Source: Dialister histaminiformans
Lineage (GTDB): Bacteria; Bacillota; Negativicutes; Veillonellales; Dialisteraceae
Direction of reading: 5' to 3'
NCBI RefSeq assembly: GCF_900103425.1
Contig: NZ_FMXA01000007.1
Span: 36,087-100,086, forward strand
DNA: 64,000 nucleotides
Of this stretch, positions 1 through 8,542 are shown in pieces. The position numbers and the translations under genes were made by a program. Below the pieces are notes generated by a model that saw only the letters and a list, made by a program, of their open reading frames with translations, was not told the DNA's origin and made no database searches. Position 1 is the first letter of the stretch. Every line of letters begins with the position of its first letter.

Positions 1-360
1 GTCAGAACAGCAGAAAGGTACGCCAGATACAAGAGTGGAAAGCGTAAGGGGCAGATAAAGCTGAAAAAACTTCGACCGGGTGGGAATCTCCGCAGAAACT
101 GGGAAGCAACACCAGCTCATATGCAAGGAACCGCCTGCGTGGCTAATGTACACAACAACACGAAATATGCGCCTTATGTTGAGTATGGGCACAGACAGAA
201 TGTTGGGCAATTTGTGCCAGCACTTGGAAAACGCCTGGTGAAACCATGGGTAAAAGGCACTCATATGATGCGCAATTCCCATGATGAGATGAAGAAAGAG
301 GCGCCAAGCCTTTTAGCAAGGCGGGTTAGTCAGTATATAAGGAGGGGACTAAATGAATGA
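1..360 (+). CDS. Phage tail completion protein, HK97 gp10-like (5' end outside window)
   Basis: The frame is open from base 1 to the stop at 360, so the gene starts upstream of the window; the ATG at 121 is only an internal Met. The visible 119 residues are basic, with YAPYVEYGHR followed by FVPALGKR and WVKGTHMM, the pattern of HK97 gp10-like tail completion proteins that sit between the head connector and the tail. Its stop overlaps the start of the next gene (ATGAATGA), as is usual in phage morphogenesis operons. The family call rests on motif memory and gene order (completion, terminator, sheath, tube). Confidence 0.7.
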   Translation, partial: VRTAERYARYKSGKRKGQIKLKKLRPGGNLRRNWEATPAHMQGTACVANVHNNTKYAPYVEYGHRQNVGQFVPALGKRLVKPWVKGTHMMRNSHDEMKKEAPSLLARRVSQYIRRGLNE

Positions 361-790
361 CATTACTCAGGGCATTGTAGATGCTATCTGGCATTTATAT
401 GATGGTCAGGTTCCCATATATACCGAGCAACAGAAGCAGGGATTTCAATCTCCCTGCTTTTTTGTTGAGCTGATAAACTCCTCGATTGAGCGTGAAATGG
501 GAAACCGATTTCTGGAAACAGCGACTTTTCAGGTTTCCTACTTCCCGGAACTTACAGAAGGTGACAGCCCTGATTATATAGACATGCAGAAACAAATCAG
601 GCCGCTTACCCTTGCGCTTGAGGTTATCCCCGTAGCAGGAACAAAGGGCATACGAGGCGATGATATCGAGACTGTCATTAATGATGACGTGCTGCATATC
701 ACTGTTTCGTATAGCCGGTTTGTTTATCTCGCAGGCGATAGAGAGGCTTATATGGAAACCTTGGAATTACATCAGAGAACAGGAGAATAA
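353..790 (+). CDS. Phage tail terminator-like protein
   Basis: 145 residues beginning MNDITQGIVDAIW, overlapping the previous gene by 8 bases and preceded by AAGGAGGGG. The sequence has the mixed alpha/beta look of the small terminator proteins found just before the sheath gene in PBSX/Xkd-type phages (an N-terminal helix, then SPCFFVELI and a conserved tract ending in the VSYSRFVY strand). Such proteins cap the tail tube and join it to the head. Position immediately upstream of the sheath supports the assignment; no catalytic motif is expected. Confidence 0.65.
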   Translation: MNDITQGIVDAIWHLYDGQVPIYTEQQKQGFQSPCFFVELINSSIEREMGNRFLETATFQVSYFPELTEGDSPDYIDMQKQIRPLTLALEVIPVAGTKGIRGDDIETVINDDVLHITVSYSRFVYLAGDREAYMETLELHQRTGE

Positions 791-793
791 GAT

Positions 794-985
794 ATGGCAG
801 AAACAGAAACAAAAACTGCACCAGCTTTTAAACTGGCGCAGCTGGAAGAATCCGATAAGTACGAAGCAGTAAAAGACCTGCTTCGCGTCATATTGGCCCC
901 AGATAAGACATATACAACAAAAGAAGTTGATGCCCTTTTAAAGACAGCTCTTGCACGTCCTGTGCAGGAAGAAATTAACAGATAG
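794..985 (+). CDS. Small phage protein of unknown function before the sheath gene
   Basis: 63 residues, acidic N terminus (MAETETKTAPAF) and a predicted helical middle (EAVKDLLRVILAP, then YTTKEVDALLKTAL). It starts 4 bases after the terminator gene and ends 13 bases before the sheath gene, so it is part of the tail operon. I do not recognise a family. Small genes in this slot are common in Xkd-type tail modules and often carry a helical assembly protein. It is likely a real gene because spacing on both sides is tight and codon use matches its neighbours. Confidence 0.6.
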   Translation: MAETETKTAPAFKLAQLEESDKYEAVKDLLRVILAPDKTYTTKEVDALLKTALARPVQEEINR

Positions 986-997
986 GAGGAATAATCT

Positions 998-2359
998 ATG
1001 GCATTAGGCGGAGGCACCTGGCAGTTTCAGAACAAAATCCTGCCAGGCACATATATTAATTTTGTAAGCAAATACCGCGCAGAAGCAGCCATTGCAGACC
1101 GCGGTTATGCAACCATGGCCATGGAAATGGACTGGGGCCCGGAAAATACTGTATTCGCGGTTACGAATGAGGATTTTCAGAATGATTCCATGAAGCTTTT
1201 TGGCTATGACTATGCATCTGATAAGTTGAAGCCGTTGCGTGATCTGTTTGAACATGCACGCTTGGTCTATTTCTATCGTTTGTCTAACAATGCGGTAAAG
1301 GCTTCTAACACTATGGGTACAGCAAAGTATCCAGGCGTTCGTGGCAATGACATTACTACAGAAGTGGTTGCTAACGTAGACGATGAAACAAAGTTCGATG
1401 TCAATACCTACATTACCGTTGATGGCGTGACTACAGTAGTGGATAAACAGAAGCTTCTCTCCAAGTGGAATGAAGTAGAGGATAACGATTATGTAGCATG
1501 GGCAACCCATGATGATACAGCACTGAAGGCCGCGGCCGGAGTCCCGATGACAGGAGGTTCTAATGGCAGCGAAATTACTTCTATGCAGTATCAGAATTAT
1601 CTGGACGTCATTTCCCCATATTACTTTAATACCATCGGGTATGCAGGGACTGACAATGTGATTCGTAACCTTTTTATTAACTTTACTAAGCGCATGAGAG
1701 ATGAAACCGGGTCCAAATTCCAGTGCGTCGTATATGATGCAGAACAGGCTGACCATGAAGGCATTATCTCCATTGCAAATAAGGTTATGGATAAAGGAGA
1801 ATCTCCGGCTAGCCTGGTATGGTGGGTAGTAGGTGCAGAAGCATCCTGTGCTATCAATGCATCCCTTACCAATGCCAACTATGACGGGGAATATACCGTG
1901 GACACCAAGTACAGCCAGCTGGACCTGCAGCGTGCTATTCAGACCGGACGTTTTATCTTCCACAACGTACAGGAAACTCTTTCTGGAGAATTGGTGGGAG
2001 CAACCAAGGTGCTGACCGATATCAATACTTTCACTTCCTTTACTAAGTCCAAGAATTCTGATTTCTCTCATAACCAGGTTATCCGTGTTCTGGATCAGCT
2101 GGCAATTGATACCGCTAATCTGTTCAATAAGACCTATTTGGGTAAAGAGCAGAATGACGACGAAGGGAGAAAGGCACTCTGGGGAGACATGGTATACCTC
2201 AGAAAGGAGTATCAGCGCGTGCGTGCGATTCAGAATTATAAGGCAGAAGATACAGAAATTCCTACTCAGGGCACTGAAAAGACCGCTGTACTTTGCAGCG
2301 AAGAAATTCAACCGACTTGCTGCATGGAAAAGCTGTACATTAATACCATTGTTGCGTAA
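998..2359 (+). CDS. Phage tail sheath protein (XkdK-like)
   Basis: 453 residues starting MALGGGTWQFQNKILPGTYINF, the characteristic opening of PBSX XkdK-type sheath subunits. RBS AGGAGG lies 8 bases upstream. Sheath subunits polymerise around the tube and contract on infection; the length fits the family. The C-terminal third (VDTKYSQLDLQRAIQTGRFIFH, later HNQVIRVLDQLAIDTANLFNKTYLGK) matches the conserved sheath C-terminal domain that links neighbouring subunits. It is followed 17 bases later by the tube gene. Its presence shows that the prophage tail is contractile (myovirus morphology). Confidence 0.92.
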   Translation: MALGGGTWQFQNKILPGTYINFVSKYRAEAAIADRGYATMAMEMDWGPENTVFAVTNEDFQNDSMKLFGYDYASDKLKPLRDLFEHARLVYFYRLSNNAVKASNTMGTAKYPGVRGNDITTEVVANVDDETKFDVNTYITVDGVTTVVDKQKLLSKWNEVEDNDYVAWATHDDTALKAAAGVPMTGGSNGSEITSMQYQNYLDVISPYYFNTIGYAGTDNVIRNLFINFTKRMRDETGSKFQCVVYDAEQADHEGIISIANKVMDKGESPASLVWWVVGAEASCAINASLTNANYDGEYTVDTKYSQLDLQRAIQTGRFIFHNVQETLSGELVGATKVLTDINTFTSFTKSKNSDFSHNQVIRVLDQLAIDTANLFNKTYLGKEQNDDEGRKALWGDMVYLRKEYQRVRAIQNYKAEDTEIPTQGTEKTAVLCSEEIQPTCCMEKLYINTIVA

Positions 2360-2376
2360 GGGGGTAAGAATACTAA

Positions 2377-2865
2377 ATGGCAGCACCAATTAATGCGATT
2401 AGAACGATGCAGGCCAAGGATGTGGTCAATGCCCGCCTGGCATCCGCATACGTTACAGTCAACGGAGAACGATTCCTGCTGTTCCAGGCAAAGACACTGG
2501 AAGCAAAGTTTGAAAAGAGCAAGTCTGAAGTACCGATTCTTGGCCGTGTATCCTCTGGGCATAAGGCCACAGGGGGCAATGGAACTGGTTCTATGACAAT
2601 TTACAAGAACACCTCCAGATTTACCAAGATGATGAAGGATTATAAGGACACCGGCTCTGATATCTATTTCGATATGCAGATTACCGCTAATGACCCAACA
2701 TCGGATGCAGGAGAAGAAACTATTATCCTGAAAGATTGCAACCTGGACTCTGTTGTCGTGGCTGCATTCGATACATCCGGGGACTGGCTCGAACAGGAAG
2801 TTGATTTCACATTCGAGGACTGGGAAATGCCGACAGCATATAAGGATTTGGATGGTATGTTTTAA
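2377..2865 (+). CDS. Phage tail tube protein (XkdM-like)
   Basis: 162 residues, preceded by a GGGGG-type RBS. The order of short beta strands (AYVTVNGERFLLFQAKTLEAKFEKSKSEVPILG, then GSMTIYKNTSRF and YFDMQITANDP) is typical of XkdM-type tube proteins, which stack as hexamers inside the sheath. It directly follows the sheath gene and precedes the tail chaperone, the canonical order for contractile tails. Function is inferred from family resemblance and order. Confidence 0.88.
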   Translation: MAAPINAIRTMQAKDVVNARLASAYVTVNGERFLLFQAKTLEAKFEKSKSEVPILGRVSSGHKATGGNGTGSMTIYKNTSRFTKMMKDYKDTGSDIYFDMQITANDPTSDAGEETIILKDCNLDSVVVAAFDTSGDWLEQEVDFTFEDWEMPTAYKDLDGMF

Positions 2866-2885
2866 GTAGTTAAAGGAGAATTGTA

Positions 2886-3311
2886 ATGGCTAATGATTTT
2901 AAAGCGTTCATGAATGCCCCGAAAATTGCGGCAGCGGAAATGACCTATGTTGCAAGCCTGCGTTATACAGATGAAAATGGTAAGCCGGTTGAATGGCGTT
3001 TTAGACCTATCTCAGCCGCTGCCAACGAAGCTCTGTATACTGACTGCACCCATAAGTTCATTGGGCCGACTGGTAAGCAGGAAACCAAGGTGGATTTCGA
3101 AGAATATCAGGCACGGCTGCTTGCTACCTGCATGACCTATCCAAGTCTTAATAATGCAGAACTTCAGGCACACTTTGGAGCAATCGGAGCAGAAGATCTG
3201 ATTAAGAAGATGCTTCTCCCAGGTGAATATACTAACCTTTTCAAGGCCGTATCTCAGGCACTTGGGTTTGAAAACGACATGGAAGACAAGATTAAAGAAG
3301 CAAAAAACTAA
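2886..3311 (+). CDS. Tail assembly chaperone, zero-frame product (XkdN-like)
   Basis: 141 residues, MANDFKAFMNAP, with RBS AAAGGAGAA. XkdN/gpG-type chaperones bind the tape measure protein during tail assembly; the gene lies between tube and tape measure as expected. The last codons before the stop are GCA AAA AAC TAA, forming the slippery heptamer A AAA AAC. The -1 frame is open for about 60 more codons up to 3490, so a longer fusion product is expected as in lambda gpG/gpGT. Confidence 0.88.
   Translation: MANDFKAFMNAPKIAAAEMTYVASLRYTDENGKPVEWRFRPISAAANEALYTDCTHKFIGPTGKQETKVDFEEYQARLLATCMTYPSLNNAELQAHFGAIGAEDLIKKMLLPGEYTNLFKAVSQALGFENDMEDKIKEAKN
3302..3308 (+). promoter_or_regulatory. -1 programmed frameshift slippery site (A AAA AAC)
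   Basis: The heptamer reads A AAA AAC in the zero frame of the chaperone gene and lies directly before its TAA stop. It fits X XXY YYZ, allowing both tRNAs to re-pair after slipping back one base. After the slip the reading continues AAA CTA ATA GAA and stays open to TAA at 3488-3490. This is the standard arrangement for G/GT tail chaperone pairs. Confidence 0.85.
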
Positions 3312-3490
3312 TAGAAGGCAACGATACATGGGCTAACGTTGCCTATTATTGCTTGTTTCGCTTTCATTGGCCACCGTCAAAACTAATGGCTCTGTCTTAT
3401 GAGGACAGAGCTTTTATTGTGGCGGCTATTGAGATAAAGACGAAGAAAGATAAGAAGGCCATGAAAGAAGCTAAGCGTAAAGCAAAATAA
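3303..3490 (+). CDS. Tail chaperone frameshift extension (GT-type second half)
   Basis: This reading frame has no convincing start codon or RBS of its own and is reached from the chaperone gene by a -1 shift at the A AAA AAC site. It encodes about 60 residues, including YYCLFRFHWPPSKLMALSYE and ending in a very basic lysine-rich helix (KTKKDKKAMKEAKRKAK). In lambda the T extension binds the major tail protein while G binds the tape measure; the same split role is inferred here. The stop is followed by the tape-measure RBS AAGGAAGGAGGGG. Confidence 0.8.
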
Positions 3491-3509
3491 AAGGAAGGAG
3501 GGGTAGCTG

Positions 3510-5432
3510 GTGGCGGGAATTGTAGAAACTATAGAGCTTCACGACGGCATGAGCCCAGTGCTAAGGCAGATAACTAATCAGGTCGATTCTACATCAAACA
3601 GTTTTTCTGAAATGAAAGAGCAGGTGGAGAACACCGCAGAAAGCGGGGGAAGGCTCAAAACTGCATTTAATTCCATGGGGAGCGTATTAAAATCTGTAAC
3701 CGGGCAGTTTGCATTGGCAAACATTGCGGCAGCGGCTGCCATGAAGGCGGCTGATTTTATTAGCCAGATTCCTGGCAAGCTTGCAAAGGCATCTGATGAA
3801 TATGCAGGCATACAGGCCAGACTTCAGATGGTGGTTGGCAGTGCTCAGGCTGCATCTGACATGAATGACCGAATCTTTGCATCGGCAATGAGAGCACGAG
3901 GCTCTTATGAAGGGATGCTTTCTAATGTATCTAAAATCGCTATGACTGCAAAAGAGGCCTTCCCTGACCCTAAACAGGTAGTTCCTTTCGTAGAAGGCAT
4001 ACAGAAACTTTTTACTATCGGGGGGACTGGTGTAGAAGAACAGAAAAACGCCATGCTGCAGTTAACTCAGGCTTTGGGTTCTGGTCGGCTGCAAGGTGAC
4101 GAGTTCAGATCTATAGCAGAAGCAGCACCAATGATTGAGCAGATGATTGCCAAAGAAATGGGAGTTACCCAGGGCAAGCTCAAAGAACTCAGCTCGAAGG
4201 GACTTATCACAGCGGATGTAATCAAGGACGCAATCTTTAATAATATGGATGAGATTAATCAGAAGTTCAGCCAGATGCCTATGACATTCGGCCAGATTGC
4301 GCAGCAGATAAATAACGTACTGCAAAGGGCCTTTGCTCCGGCGCTTCAGGAGATTTCACAGATTGCAAATAGCGAAGGCATGAAGTCGTTTGCATCCGTA
4401 GCGGCGCAAGGGCTCATGATTGTCGGTTCTGCTTTGTCTGGAATCATATCCGGACTTTCTGCTCTTGGCAGTATGGTTATGGATGTTGGCAGTTATATTG
4501 GCGAATGGTTAAGTGCAGGATTTGTTGTTGCAGAATCAGCACTGGAAACCTTTGCACCGGTTCTGTTTACAGTGATGGGTGCTTATCTTGGCTATCAGGC
4601 CGCCATTGCCACAGGGTGGGCTATTGCAAATGTTCCGGCATATATCCACGCTGGTATTGTGACATTAGTCGCAGCCAAGACAGCCATAATGGCAGCTGTA
4701 ACCTCTGCATGGACTGCTGTGACAAAGGGCGCGACGGTTGCACAGGCCATGCTGAACGTTGTGCTTTCTCTCAATCCTCTGGGTATAGTTATTGGCTTGG
4801 TCGTTGCAGCCATTGGGGTATGGGCCGCCTGGCGTTCATCTACAGTAGGATTGAAGCAGACTGTCGCTGAAGCTTTTCGTGCGATTGCTAATATCGTGCA
4901 GGATTCGGTTAATATCATGATTTCCGCAGTCAACGGATTGATTAAGGTCCTGAATGTGGCAGCGGGAGGCATTAACACTGTATTTGGCACTCACATTGGC
5001 AAGATTGACGAAATCGGGCATGTTTCCGGTTGGGGAGACAGTGCATATAACTTTGTCCAGAACGATGGATGGAAGAATCTCATCCCGAAGTTCTCGATGC
5101 CTACTCCACAAGCCGTCGGTGCTGGAGCCGGCAGCGGTTATGGCAATATGCCTGATAACATTCAGGATATGGCAGATAGTGGGAGAAAGACCGCCGATAA
5201 TACCCAGAAAATAGCCGATTCTGTAGATACACTTGACGAGGACCTGAAATATCTCAGAGATATAGCAGAACGTGAAGTAATTAACAAATATACAACCGCT
5301 CAGGTAACCGTAGAAATGGGCGGAGTTACTAATCAGATTTCAAATGAAACCGATATTGACGGGATCGTTGATTCTCTTACTCTCGGAATCCAGCGAGGGA
5401 TGGAAAATGCGGCGAAGGAGGTTCACATTTAA
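3510..5432 (+). CDS. Phage tail tape measure protein
   Basis: 640 residues with a GTG start and strong RBS GGAAGGAGGGG. The N-terminal half is helical (GMSPVLRQITNQVDSTSNSFSEMKEQVENT) and contains the tape-measure N-terminal domain around GSGRLQGDEFRSIAEAAPMI. Alanine/glycine-rich hydrophobic stretches follow at roughly residues 295-330 and 345-460; in the family these help form the membrane channel for DNA ejection. The C terminus carries a charged coiled-coil tract. Tape length sets tail length, so 640 residues suggests a fairly short tail. A 23-bp stretch (4685-4707) recurs exactly at 15987-16009. Confidence 0.9.
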   Translation: MAGIVETIELHDGMSPVLRQITNQVDSTSNSFSEMKEQVENTAESGGRLKTAFNSMGSVLKSVTGQFALANIAAAAAMKAADFISQIPGKLAKASDEYAGIQARLQMVVGSAQAASDMNDRIFASAMRARGSYEGMLSNVSKIAMTAKEAFPDPKQVVPFVEGIQKLFTIGGTGVEEQKNAMLQLTQALGSGRLQGDEFRSIAEAAPMIEQMIAKEMGVTQGKLKELSSKGLITADVIKDAIFNNMDEINQKFSQMPMTFGQIAQQINNVLQRAFAPALQEISQIANSEGMKSFASVAAQGLMIVGSALSGIISGLSALGSMVMDVGSYIGEWLSAGFVVAESALETFAPVLFTVMGAYLGYQAAIATGWAIANVPAYIHAGIVTLVAAKTAIMAAVTSAWTAVTKGATVAQAMLNVVLSLNPLGIVIGLVVAAIGVWAAWRSSTVGLKQTVAEAFRAIANIVQDSVNIMISAVNGLIKVLNVAAGGINTVFGTHIGKIDEIGHVSGWGDSAYNFVQNDGWKNLIPKFSMPTPQAVGAGAGSGYGNMPDNIQDMADSGRKTADNTQKIADSVDTLDEDLKYLRDIAEREVINKYTTAQVTVEMGGVTNQISNETDIDGIVDSLTLGIQRGMENAAKEVHI

Positions 5433-6155
5433 ATGTATTACTTCTTTATGGGGCTAACTCAGCTTCCAGTGCCTCCGGCCAGAATGACTGTTAAGGTACG
5501 GAGTAAGAATAAGGTGATCAACCTCATTAACGAGGGTGAAGCCAACCTTCTTAAAACTCCGGGACTTACTGAAATATCATTTGACGTACGACTTCCAAAC
5601 AAGCGGTACCCATGGGCTAACTATGACAGCAGCCTTATGGGGAGTGCTGTTAATTCACTTGCGAGAAGGCTTACTGGCTCGAGCAATGTCTTTGGGTTCA
5701 AAGGCAGTAAATATTTCTTGGACCAGTTCGAGCAGTATAAACGTGGGTGTGTTCCGTTCCGCTTTATTGTTACCCGCATGGGGCAGAGCGGTCTGAATAT
5801 GTTGTTTTCAACGAACATGTTAGTGACAATAGAAGATTATTCCATTGAAGAAAACGCGAGGGACGGATTTGACGTCACGGTGCCAGTGAAGCTTAAACAA
5901 TATAAGCCGTTCGGGACAAAGACCGGAACTATCCAGACTGATGAAAACGGCAATAAGAAATTTGTTGTGAATGAACCTCGGGAAAGCATCGATAGAGCTA
6001 TCCCAAACGCAATCCAGGTGACGAATCAGGCCAGCATCTGGGAGGCTGTACAGGGCGTTTCCAATGGGACTATTGACTGGCGTGACATTATGGCAAGCAA
6101 CGGGATAGAAAACCCGCTGGAAGACGTACGAGGGAAAGTGCTGGTGATGCACTAA
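5433..6155 (+). CDS. Tail hub/baseplate protein (XkdP-like N-terminal domain, no LysM seen)
   Basis: 240 residues, MYYFFMGLTQLPVPPARMTVKVRSKNKVINLINEGEAN, followed by PGLTEISFDVRLPNKRYPWA. This is the N-terminal pattern of XkdP/YqbP-type proteins that connect the tube to the baseplate hub. Family members often end in a LysM domain; I see no clear LysM here. It starts immediately after the tape measure stop and its own stop overlaps the next start (TAATG). Function is inferred from family and order. Confidence 0.75.
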   Translation: MYYFFMGLTQLPVPPARMTVKVRSKNKVINLINEGEANLLKTPGLTEISFDVRLPNKRYPWANYDSSLMGSAVNSLARRLTGSSNVFGFKGSKYFLDQFEQYKRGCVPFRFIVTRMGQSGLNMLFSTNMLVTIEDYSIEENARDGFDVTVPVKLKQYKPFGTKTGTIQTDENGNKKFVVNEPRESIDRAIPNAIQVTNQASIWEAVQGVSNGTIDWRDIMASNGIENPLEDVRGKVLVMH

Positions 6156-7681
6156 TGCCAGACACACAGGGACCAACATTAAATACCTTCACTGGCGGAG
6201 GGGATGGCCTGCAAATGATTGTCTACCACAAGAAAACTGAGGAGTACTTTGTCCCGGCTGTATTAGACGGAGTGACATGGGAGCTGCATAGAAAAGGCGC
6301 TCCGGGAAAACTCAGTTTCAAAGTGGTTAAAGACGACATACTGAAAATGGAATATGGGGATACCGTGGATGTTTCCTGGAATGGGACGCAGTTTTTCCAC
6401 GGTTTTATTTTTGAGAAAAAACGAAATAAGAATAAACAATGGGATTGTCTGGCTTACGACCAGATCCGGTATCTCCTGAATAAGGATTCTTTTTCTTATA
6501 TCGGTAAAAAGGCTAATGAAGTAATTAAAGAACTGGCCGAGGACTATGAGTTATTAGTCGGTGATTTAGATGACACTGGGTTTGTTATAGAAAAAAGGCG
6601 GGAGCCAAATACCACTATTCTGGATATGATTCAGAATGCATTGGACCTCACCATGATTCATACGAACAAGATGTATGTCCTCTATGATGATTGCGGGAAA
6701 CTGACGCTGAAAGACATAGAGAAACTGCAGACTAACCTGCTGATTGATTCTGACACGGCGCAGGATTATGCCTATACCGGAACTATAGATAAGGGTGTTT
6801 ACAATCTCATCAAGTTAAATGTGGATGAAGGCGAGAATGGTCATAAGGTGTATTACGCTCCGGCATCAAACAAAGACTATGAGAATTCTGAAACCCGTAA
6901 GCAGTGGGGCGTGCTGGAGCTGACCCAGAACGCGAACCCTCACAACCAGTTTCCTCAGGATCTTGCTAACAGGCTGCTTGAAAACTATAACAAGGTGTCC
7001 AGAACACTCTCTATAAAGGGAGCAGCGGGAGATTTGTCTGTGAGGGGCGGGTCTATGGTTTTTGTAAACATTAACCTTGGAGAAACCGATTGGCAGCAGT
7101 CTGACGATGAAGCCAAATTATCTATCGTTGAGACAGTAACCCATAGATTTTCAAACTTTGAACATACAATGGATATGGATGTCAGAAACGATAAGATAAC
7201 CGGAGTCAGCAATGCTTCGGGCGGAGGTGGTGGAGCAGGTGGCGGCTCTAATGGCAGTAATAGCAACAATTCCAACGGATCTAATGCCACTCAGGCATCA
7301 CAGAATATCGAACGTGGGGCCGATGCTTTTGTTGGAGCTACCATGCCTTCCGGCCAGAATGGATGCGTGGAAGCAGCTACACGAGTCGGAGGGTATAATT
7401 CACCATTCCTGGCCAGAGAAGCTAGGAACGGGGTTGCTGGAGTTAACCGGTTAGTTAGTGATGCGCATAGTTATGGCGTGCCGGTCATCCCGTACGATGA
7501 AAGCAAGCTTGAAGTCGGGGACACTATCGTCTACGGCAATAATAAGCATGTGGTCATTTCTTCTGGCGGATATTCTTACGTTGGCAACTCATCTAGCCGG
7601 CGCAAAGTGGTAAGAGGCTCAGATTACAGGGAAATGGGAGGACTGCATCCTACTTGGATAATTAAGACCTCTCACGGATAA
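6155..7681 (+). CDS. Baseplate hub protein (XkdQ/gpD-like) fused to a C-terminal cysteine-peptidase-like domain
   Basis: 508 residues in two parts. Residues 1-350 resemble XkdQ/late-control-D hub proteins (VTWELHRKGAPGKLSFKVVKDD, GDTVDVSWNGTQFFHGFIFEKKR). A low-complexity linker of Gly, Ser and Asn covers about 353-380. The last 130 residues have QNGCVEAATRVGG, then GDTIVYGNNKHVVISSGG, spacing a possible Cys nucleophile and His as in NlpC/P60 or CHAP-type peptidases. The fusion would deliver a wall-cutting enzyme at the tail tip. The exact peptidase family is uncertain. Its start overlaps the previous stop. Confidence 0.78.
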   Translation: MPDTQGPTLNTFTGGGDGLQMIVYHKKTEEYFVPAVLDGVTWELHRKGAPGKLSFKVVKDDILKMEYGDTVDVSWNGTQFFHGFIFEKKRNKNKQWDCLAYDQIRYLLNKDSFSYIGKKANEVIKELAEDYELLVGDLDDTGFVIEKRREPNTTILDMIQNALDLTMIHTNKMYVLYDDCGKLTLKDIEKLQTNLLIDSDTAQDYAYTGTIDKGVYNLIKLNVDEGENGHKVYYAPASNKDYENSETRKQWGVLELTQNANPHNQFPQDLANRLLENYNKVSRTLSIKGAAGDLSVRGGSMVFVNINLGETDWQQSDDEAKLSIVETVTHRFSNFEHTMDMDVRNDKITGVSNASGGGGGAGGGSNGSNSNNSNGSNATQASQNIERGADAFVGATMPSGQNGCVEAATRVGGYNSPFLAREARNGVAGVNRLVSDAHSYGVPVIPYDESKLEVGDTIVYGNNKHVVISSGGYSYVGNSSSRRKVVRGSDYREMGGLHPTWIIKTSHG

Positions 7682-7701
7682 ACGGATAAGAGGTGTTCAT
7701 A

Positions 7702-8109
7702 TTGAATGGAAAGCTATACCAGACTCTCCAGGCAGCAATTAATCAGACAGTTAACAATATGCAGATGGGAGATTATATTCTTGGGACAGTTGAAACTGTT
7801 AATCCCGTAAGTATACGCATCTCACAGCGTGATCTGATTACCTCTGAATTCCTGCTCTTTACGGATGCTGTTAGAGATTTTGACGTGGATATAGAAGTTA
7901 ACCACACTACAGAGAACAGGGCCGGTGGCGGTGGAGATGCTGAATTTGCCAGCCACAACCATGACTACAAGGGCAGGAAGAAAATCAGAGTCTATAACGG
8001 GCTGCATCCTGGCGAAGTTGTTATTCTTATCCGCCAGCAAGGCGCGCAGCAGTATGTAGTCCTATCCAGAATTTCGAATCATACGAATTTGTCAGGGCAG
8101 TGGGGGTGA
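7702..8109 (+). CDS. Baseplate-associated protein, DUF2577/XkdR-like
   Basis: About 135 residues. I place the start at TTG 7702, seven bases after AAGAGGTG; an in-frame GTG at 7693 is possible but sits on that RBS. The protein contains GDYILGTVETVNPVSIRISQRDLI and later GEVVILIRQQGAQQYVVLSRI, beta-rich elements typical of the OB-fold DUF2577 proteins found between hub and XkdS. It is thought to be part of the central spike/hub. The end is 4 bases before the next gene. Confidence 0.7.
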   Translation: MNGKLYQTLQAAINQTVNNMQMGDYILGTVETVNPVSIRISQRDLITSEFLLFTDAVRDFDVDIEVNHTTENRAGGGGDAEFASHNHDYKGRKKIRVYNGLHPGEVVILIRQQGAQQYVVLSRISNHTNLSGQWG

Positions 8110-8113
8110 TTAG

Positions 8114-8542
8114 ATGGCACTTTTACCAGATACAAGTCCTGACGGGGCTGGCAGCGGCGTTCAGATAGCCGTGCAGGAGACCTATCCCAACAAGACGTAT
8201 AGGATGTGGATAGATGAAGAAAAAATACAGGGCACAATTACTTCACAACTTGAAGCTGTAGAACAGGCCGTGTATAAAATCCTCAATACGGAAAGATACA
8301 AGCATGTGATTTACTCATGGAATTACGGGGTAGAATTGGATGAACTTTTTGGTAAACCTATTCCGTATGTACTCCCGGAAATTCCCAGACGTATCACGGA
8401 CGCACTCTTGCAGGATGACAGAATCGAAGCGGTAACAAACTTTGACATGTCATATACAAAAGACGGCTCAGTGCTATGCAAATTTACCGTGGTTACTATT
8501 TATGGCACTTTACAGGGAGAAAAGGCGGTGAAAATCAATTAA
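8114..8542 (+). CDS. Baseplate wedge protein, DUF2634/XkdS-like (gp25-type)
   Basis: 142 residues, preceded by GGGGGTGATTAG. Shows KTYRMWIDEEKIQGTITSQLEAVEQAVYKILNTERYKHVIYSWNYGVEL followed by FGKPIPYVLPEIPRRITDALLQDDRI, the classical XkdS pattern related to T4 gp25. It forms part of the baseplate wedge that holds the sheath initiator. It is directly followed by the baseplate J gene (ATG at 8543, no gap). Confidence 0.85.
   Translation: MALLPDTSPDGAGSGVQIAVQETYPNKTYRMWIDEEKIQGTITSQLEAVEQAVYKILNTERYKHVIYSWNYGVELDELFGKPIPYVLPEIPRRITDALLQDDRIEAVTNFDMSYTKDGSVLCKFTVVTIYGTLQGEKAVKIN

Noticed and set aside
1004..2389. Long minus-strand frame of 461 codons
   Set aside because: Shadow of the sheath gene; no RBS and Cys/His-rich unnatural composition.
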